A DNA stretch of 64,000 nt, taken from positions 11,244,455 to 11,308,454 of the forward strand of contig CM060175.1 in assembly GCA_030549775.1 (NCBI GenBank), read 5' to 3'. The position numbers and the translations under genes were made by a program. The notes under the pieces are model-generated. The model was not told where the DNA came from and searched no databases. It saw only the letters and a program-made list of their open reading frames with translations. How positions within the stretch are numbered: position 1 is the stretch's first letter; every line of letters starts with the position of its first letter. The stretch is from Tamarix chinensis (lineage: Eukaryota > Streptophyta > Magnoliopsida > Caryophyllales > Tamaricaceae). Below are positions 57,749-64,000 of the stretch, one piece after another.

Positions 57749-59306
57749 CTATAAAAACAAGAATTAACAATGGTTATTTTAGGGATTTAATAATGGTTTG
57801 AAACCATTATCGAATCACCCATTATTAAAGCTTTGATAATAATTACAAAATTTTCATCAAAAACCCAAAAAATGTGGTGATGGAAACAGATTTGGATTTT
57901 TAATATTAATAATAATAATAATAACCTGAGAAACATTACCAAATCTTTGTTTTAATAATGGTTTGTGACATAACTATTTTTTAAACCCTACAAATTCATG
58001 AACCAAACAAGTAATACACAAAAAATTAACAATAAGTGTGAGGGAGTTGAACCCTCATATTTTTCGATGGAAATATATACCACACACTCCATAGTATTTT
58101 AGCTTTAAATGCCAACAACTATGCTAGAATCTCTGATTTTGTAATGAAAAATGAACTAGGAAGCTTAAACTAATTTGAAATTTAGGAATTATATACCATA
58201 CCTAAATTTTAAATCGATAAGGCTTGATTTGATGGATTTATAAGAAATGTATGGCATACCAAATCTTGATTCAAACATCAAATTTAAAAAAAAATTACCA
58301 TACAAGATCGATATGAATCCTTTGTGAGTAAGATCTAAGTCACACAAAACACAAGAACACAATATACTTGAATTTATTGTGGGCTTAACAAAAATCAAAT
58401 AATAACACCTGATGAAGAACCCAAAAACCCAAATGGAGAATCTAGAATGCACTAAGTCAATATCCCAAAAAACCCAATCAATTTAGATCTAAAATTATAT
58501 CATTCCAAATAAAAAAGTGAAATAATGAATTGATCATTTAATTTGAAAAAATTTGGTTATGAAAGATGAGTTATAAAATTTAGGTCAAATAGATGAAAGA
58601 AAAAAAATTCTAGCCAAAAATGATTCAAGTTGAACATGAACCTCAACATCCTTTCGCACTAGCATCAATCAGATGTTTTATTTGTCTCAAAAATCTATTG
58701 AGAGGGGTGCGCTCCCTAGGATTCGACGAGCGCTTGATGTCATTGTGAAGTGTGCCTTCCTATTCTTGTAACATCAACTTGGAAATATTAGATTATATTT
58801 AATCATTGCTCTCTCCTCTCTACTCTCCCCCTCTCTTTTTTGCTCACATACACACATAAAATTTGGGTAGGTTTGTGGTGGAAAGATGAAGGGAAAATTA
58901 TATAGAATAATAGGTGGAAAAATCGATAGGATGGAAGAAAATGAGACAATGAACAAGGAGGAGAGACCATGGTCAAGTGCAGGAAAATGTGAAATTGAAG
59001 TAGTGAAGGAATAAGGGTGGAAGAGCGAGAGGTTTTAGCATTATAGGAGAAGTAGGTATAGCATCTAAAATGTAGGTTAATTGCATGTGAAGTATGGATT
59101 AGTGGGGTGTCGTTTGAGATTTAAGGCCAGAGGTAAAATAATAGGTGTGAATTTTGAATAAAGGCTCTTTACATAACCGTTGTTAAAAAATGAACCATAT
59201 GGGTTTTGATAACGGTTTTTTCTTAGAACCATTCTTGAATCTTCTGCCCAACATTTTCACACTTATGTTAACAGTTTCGTTTCAACTATTTTTACTTTTA
59301 CATTAT
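57749..59306. mobile_element. Possible degenerate CACTA-like element between the two arrays
   Basis: Left end 'actataaaaacaagaa' and right end (reverse complement) 'aatgtaaaagtaaaaa' faintly recall CACTA termini. Both ends carry 'aatggttt...aaccattatc' / 'aaccgtt...aacggtt' subterminal repeats in inverted arrangement (57770-57830, 59175-59250). Interior 57850-59160 has no recognised transposase. No 3-bp target duplication could be fixed. Confidence 0.35.
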
Positions 59307-59369
59307 TGAAAATATTTTACATGGAAGTGATTAAGCTACTGCTAACATTTAGGTAAACCTAAAATCCCA

Positions 59370-59870
59370 AAATAAATAGACTAAACCTGGATTTAGATGA
59401 GCTTAAACTTAAACACATGTTAAAAATGAACATAGTAAATATTAAACTACAATTACTAAGAAGCAGATAGATCAAAAACTTCTTATATAAATTAAATAAA
59501 GCCTACATCTAGATGAGATTGTGTTTAACAATAGATTAGAAAAGAACTTAACCACTAATTGAACTATAAATGTTAATAATCATATAAATTTAAAGATCGT
59601 AAAATAATTGAAATAAATCCTAAACACATATCAGCTTAAACCTAATGATAGGATAAAAATAAACTTAACCACGAATTCAATCACAAACACTAAATATTGT
59701 ATAAATTTTAAAACCCTAAAATAAATCTTATAACCAAATGAGCTTTAACTTAGCTATAAAATAGATATGAATTTAACCACAATCTAAACTACAAATGTTA
59801 AGAATTAGATACATTTAAAAACTAAACTTCGAGCCTTAAGCAAAACATCCATCACCATAATCCATAAACT
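59370..59870. repeat. Tandem repeat array B, about 5 units of roughly 95-115 bp
   Basis: Landmarks 'atgagcttaaac', 'atgagattgtgtttaac', 'atcagcttaaacc', 'atgagctttaac' at about 59417, 59512, 59626 and 59736. Each unit continues '..aaaaatgaacttaaccac..aactacaaatgttaa..ttataaatttaaa..cctaaaataaat'. Clearly the same repeat as array A. Confidence 0.75.
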
Positions 59871-60038
59871 TTATACATCGTAAAAATAAATAAATAAAAG
59901 AAATAAAACTATCTATTGTCTCAAAATTTGTCGGAGCTTCAGCCTTAGAAAAGGCTATAGAATATGCTTCATTTGGATCTTTAAAAATAAGAAGCCTAAT
60001 GATACTACACGAGTTTAGATCAAAATCATATGGAAAGT

Positions 60039-60083
<45 letters not shown>

Positions 60084-60565
60084 GAATACTAGACGTTAGT
60101 GGAATAGGTTATGCACCGTGACCGAGAATATCTGGTATGAGATTTCCGAATGGTTCGAATGCACGTGATGGGTACCGAGGCCTATAGAGGATAATGCTCT
60201 TGCATGGCTAGGAGGTGGAAGAAGGAGAATCAGGGAAAATTTTGGAATGTAGCGTTCTTTACAATAACAAAAACTATATGAAAATTTAGGAACAAGATAG
60301 TGTTTGAAAGTTGTCAAGTTTACATGGATGGTTATACTAATAAAGTAGATGAACGAATTTTAGATCAAAAGTAAAAGAGAGAATTTTTCGTACATAATCG
60401 ATGTGGTGGTAGACAATGTGGAAGTTTTTTTAATCGGGATTTTCAGTAGAGAATTTTCTTACTTTATTTGTATTTTATGCTCTCGTCGCATCAATTATCA
60501 AATAAAAAAAGTAGAATATGTTATGTGAGGAGATACTGAAATTGATTGAGAGTTGTTACTATTAG
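59871..60565. other. No gene; AAT microsatellite
   Basis: (AAT)n at 60042-60083. Sequence from 60090 to 60260 is less AT-rich, but no frame is recognisable on either strand. Confidence 0.5.
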
Positions 60566-60871
60566 ACGAGCCTCGGCACCTATGATTGGGGCAGAGATGA
60601 ATTTCAAATCGAGCCGCTGAGGTGAACTCCTCCAGATGTTGTGATGGGCAAGCAATCCAAGCACCCATCTAAATTATTCAGGGCTCAGGTTCTTCTCAGT
60701 CCGACGAACTTCGAAGAAGTTGTGGCGGCCAAGGACATATACGAGGAACGAAGGAAGAAAAAGACGCAATATGCCGAGGAACTCAAAAGTCAAGAAGTAG
60801 AAAAATGGTGATATGCCCCTAGAGTCTATGATACAACTCAAGAGTCATTTATAAGTCACCATCATCGGTAG
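60566..60871 (+). pseudogene. Unrecognised coding remnant with two TGA stops
   Basis: One frame stays open from 60566 to a TAG at 60869-60871 apart from two TGA codons (at 60623 and 60809 regions). It reads protein-like text: 'GTYDWGRDEFQIEPL', then an ATG at 60644 opening 55 codons ('MGKQSKHPSKLFRAQ', 'FEEVVAAKDIYEERRKKK', 'YAEELKSQEVEKW'), then 'YAPRVYDTT'. The middle is charged and probably helical. Base composition is clearly more GC-rich than the surroundings. I do not recognise the family; it could be a host gene fragment or a transposon-carried exon. Confidence 0.4.
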
Positions 60872-61830
60872 AGCGATGGACCATATGTCTCTCATATATG
60901 TTTACGCTGACTTTTCCTTATAATTATTGTCATGTGGTACGATGGCGGCTCGAATAATAGCAGCCACTCTCGTTGAAGGGAAGTTGTGAATCAGTTTTAA
61001 CATAGAGGAAAAAAAACAATAGATGAAGCTTGCAAGCCTAAATAATAAGCATTTTTTGGGTCTGTATCATCATAATATGAAAATATTGTAGGCCCACTTG
61101 TAAGATATGTACGAGAGACTCTAAAATAAAATATATTTAATTATTGAAGTAAACTTAACTTTAAGAACATTTAATATGGATTCACCGTTCTTTGACAATG
61201 TTTGATGTAGGTTTTACAATGATTATTTTCATTGTTGGTAATTCAACTTTATTGGAGAAATGATATCTACCGTCAAACTTTGTTGTGAGCTATCTCTCCG
61301 ATTTTTATCAAATGTCTAATGATATTATTTGCTCACGTATGATCTCAAAGAGTACATCATCAACACCAGTGGAAAAGAATTCATACACATGAGAACACAA
61401 CCTTGGTCTAGTAGTACGAAACTTTTCTCCTTGTCCACCTATCCGAGTTCGATTAGTATCCTTCCCCCAAGACATAAGCATACCTGGACCTTTTAAGGAA
61501 TGATTGACTTTAGTATTTTTGGTATGTATAGTGTGAGAAATTGCTTTCTGCAATAAATTTTATTATTAGTTGAAGGGTCGACTTTTTATGGACACCTACG
61601 GCTGTAAATATATGATATTTGTTGATATAGGAGTATCTCCATCTCATTTTTTCTAAGTTGAATGTCAAGAATTAACATATTTAGAGGTAGTATCAATTGG
61701 TTTGGAAAATCTTAAATACCATCATAATCATGCTAATAATATTTCATTAAGTAATTTTTTTAGGTATTATATATGTTTGTATGAAGATGACTTCACCAAT
61801 AATATTTAATGTGTAAGATAATAATAATAA
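60872..61830. other. No supported gene
   Basis: A GC-richer patch at 60935-61000 ('gatggcggctcg') and a minus-strand open frame of 81 codons at 61308-61553 ('FFSTGVDDVLFEIIREQ' at its end) are not recognised. Both may be debris of the same unit as 60566-60871. Confidence 0.3.
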
Positions 61831-62418
61831 TAATGCAAGAGTTATAAAATTATATAAGAGACAAAGTTACGAGACATGAATCTTGATTATTGACTATTTT
61901 ATGTATTATCATGATTAGGTTTTATGTAACTTTAATATTTTATGTAAGCTTTGTAATACCTTGTCATTATAATTATAACTTATTATGTATACCATATGGA
62001 CATGTATTGGTTTAACTCTTGTTTAATTAGGACGGTTGATTTGGTCATAATTAAGGTGAGTTGAGTTTGGCCTCATTACCATTTGTGTGTTTGTGTGTAC
62101 TTGTATGTTTGATTGAGGAAAACATGAATAATGAAATCGAGCACTAAATGCATAAAGGAGCAAGAGTTGTTATCTTTGCTTTCTTCTTCGTATCTTTCTC
62201 TTAAGTGAGGAGTGAACTTTAGAAATAATTCTCTATATAAATTAGAGATTTCTCTCTAGAAGTGATTTTGATCTTGGAGTTAATCAAAAATACATAAATT
62301 CGAACTTAATTAGCAATCACCCAACTTAAGTCCTTTACTAAAGTTGAATTTTTTGAATTTCAATCCAATTTAAAAGATCCTACAATTGTGAAGATAATCA
62401 ACAATATCTTACACATTG
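61831..62418 (+). repeat. 5' LTR of CRM-like copy 3 (about 588 bp)
   Basis: The start 'taatgcaagagtt' recalls TGATGCAGGA of the relatives, preceded by an AAT run (61820-61833). The end 'ttacacattga' corresponds to 'ctacacacatca'. Just inside, 'ttgctattaaagaac' (62422-62436) mirrors the copy 2 primer-binding site 'ttgttatcaaagcat'. Boundaries are approximate. Confidence 0.65.
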
Positions 62419-63300
62419 AAATTTGCTATTAAAGAACAAGTCAGATCGACACAAGTAAAGAAGGAGAAGGCTTGGAGAAGAATCAAGCGAACACACTTCC
62501 TTTGACAAGAATAAGACGTTCTTAATACCTTTTGATTTGATTCTTTGAATTTTGATCATCTTTCTTGAATTCTTGCATGCATGGTATTATTCTTGAGTGG
62601 TCAAATACATGAATAGAATAGGGAGTAGATTGTGAATCTTGATAGTTGGCATTTAAGAGAATCAAGTTGAGGAAGATAATGTTTGGCGTGTGTGTCGAGT
62701 AGGTTAAAGGAAAGAAACTTGTGTATGAACAACTTGTGTAGAAGTTATTTGTTCCTACATGTTATGCACATGTGTAATTTAATTTTACATGTGTCATTTA
62801 ATTTTTACATGATTATTTAGATGCATAAGAATCAAAGGAAAGAGAAAACCCTAAAAGAGATTCATAGTATCACTAATTTGTCGAATGTGTACTAGTGTGT
62901 ATGCTACAATAAGTGAAGTTTAGTCTATCATTTGGACCAATTTTTTGTGGGTTTTTTTTACCTCATATATTTGGTATTGTGTTTTTAATTTTCATTAGGT
63001 ATACTTCATGTTAGAACATAAAATATATGTATAAATTTTGTTAGAAGGCGCCAACTGTTAGTGTTGAGTTTTGTTGAATACTATATCAAGAATTTTGTAA
63101 GAAACATGTAAGGTGTTTTGATTTGATCGTGTGTGTGATAATCATGATTGTTTATTGTGATTTTGATTCATTAGAATCAAAATTTTCTACAATAAATAAC
63201 TTGAAAATGAAATGGAAGACTTTGATATACCCGAGTTATAATCAAACCCTAGAGAATTACTAACATTTTTTTAAGTGTGTTAGAAAAGTTAATTCATATA

Positions 63301-64000
63301 GACGGATACTCGAATGTTCAAGCCATTTTTTAGGCAATCCAAAATATCCCAGTCAATTTCGTAGCAACCAATGCACAAATTCAACAAATTCCTTTAATGC
63401 AAACTCAATTGCAAAGGATAGAATCTTACTTTACCAAGCAAGTATCAGTACAAAATTTGCAAGAACAAAAAGAGTTCTTTAAAGATCAAATGGGGAGTGC
63501 TATAATGCCTATCAATCCAGTAATAGAAAGAGATTTGAACTAATGAGTAGAGTATGAAGAAGATTTATAAGGTAGTGGAAGTGGTAGAAGGAACAATAAT
63601 TATCAATCAAGGCATCATCATAACAAAGATAATGGTATTAAACTTAATCTTCTTAATTTTGATGGTAAACTTGATGTTGAATTATTTCTTGACTGGTTAC
63701 ATGAGTTAGAATCTATTTTGGAATTCAAGGATTATCATGATGAGAAAAAATATAAATTAGCTACTCTTAAGTTAAATAACTTTGTTAGGATATGGTATGA
63801 TAACTAGAAGAGTACTAAGGAAAGAGAAGGTAAATCTAAAATTAAATCTTAGGATACAAACATTTGAGAAGAGAATTTATACCTAAAGATTATGACCAAT
63901 ATAATTAAATTAAATTAAATGCTCTTAGACAAGGACTTTTAAATGTTGAATAATATGTTAGGAAATTCAAAAGGTTAGCACTTACATGTGATGTCCATGA
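63301..64000 (+). pseudogene. gag of CRM-like copy 3, partial
   Basis: Frame from 63301: a Gln-rich helical N-terminal part ('QIPLMQTQLQRIESYF', 'NLQEQKEFFKDQM'), then an Arg/Asn/His-rich patch and the capsid start 'LNLLNFDGKLDVELFLDWLHELE', 'EKKYKLATLKLNNFVRIWYDN'. Stops at 63331, 63541, 63568 and 63805 regions and a frameshift near 63850. The same capsid motif in copy 2 begins near 44930, which confirms kinship. Confidence 0.85.

Larger units (their letters stand above)
61831..64000 (+). mobile_element. CRM-like Ty3/gypsy element, copy 3, right end outside window
   Basis: 5' LTR 61831 to about 62418, a leader of about 880 bp as in copy 2, then gag to the window edge. gag is of the same type as copies 1 and 2 but has its own substitutions and stops. 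The remaining pol and 3' LTR lie to the right. Confidence 0.8.

Noticed and set aside
61308..61553. Minus-strand 81-codon frame
   Set aside because: No recognised motif and no supporting context; kept only as a note in the surrounding unannotated stretch.
1..64000. tRNA, rRNA, microRNA precursor or CRISPR array
   Set aside because: None seen: no cloverleaf-like sequence, no rRNA-like text, and no regularly spaced identical repeats with unique spacers. The repeats present are transposon-derived.

Overview
The window looks like repeat-dominated nuclear DNA of a flowering plant. It is AT-rich and has almost no intact reading frames. Almost everything that can be identified is a long-terminal-repeat (LTR) retrotransposon of plant type (Ty3/gypsy chromoviruses, Ty1/copia) or a DNA transposon. 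No intact host gene, rRNA, tRNA or CRISPR array was found. The species cannot be named from this sequence. All coding remnants carry stops, frameshifts or lost catalytic residues, so the region appears transcriptionally dead and old.

Left part (1-17.5 kb): a Ty3/gypsy element of CRM/Reina-like type, here called copy 1, runs from 4158 to its 3' LTR at 16496-17527. Its gag gene is broken by two large chromoviral elements of Tekay/Del type lying head to head. A plus-strand LTR leaves the window at position 1 and ends at 4157. A minus-strand element (4346-13133) keeps a full LTR of about 4.45 kb, degraded gag, protease, RT and RNase H, and a truncated second LTR. Its target duplication is CCAAG/CAAAG, and the interrupted gag frame resumes exactly beyond it.

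Middle (17.5-33.6 kb): low-information DNA with a CACTA (En/Spm) transposase remnant (19969-21080), two well-delimited hAT-type MITEs (24017-24708 with a perfect 8-bp target duplication, and 28811-29471), a 5'-truncated Ty1/copia element (26064-28283), and a degenerate Tekay-like LTR (about 30570-33630).

Right-centre (33.6-55.9 kb): a Ty1/copia Sirevirus-like element is split into four pieces by three later insertions. These are a Tekay-type element with a collapsed interior (34427-42209), a nearly full-length CRM-like element, copy 2 (42860-49706, target duplication AGAAG), and a CRM-like solo LTR (53436-54468) inside the Sirevirus 3' LTR.

Right end (55.9-64 kb): CACTA-like subterminal repeats, degenerate telomere-like CCCTAA sequence, two arrays of the same roughly 110-bp tandem repeat, an unrecognised coding remnant (60566-60871), and the 5' LTR plus gag of a third CRM-like element (from about 61831).

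The most interesting signal is in the Tekay-type LTRs. Copies from at least two or three diverged families share two adjacent stem-loops whose stems change in a compensatory way between copies, followed or preceded by two blocks of about three tandem hairpin units. This looks like a conserved RNA structure in the LTR transcript. I do not know of a description of it.
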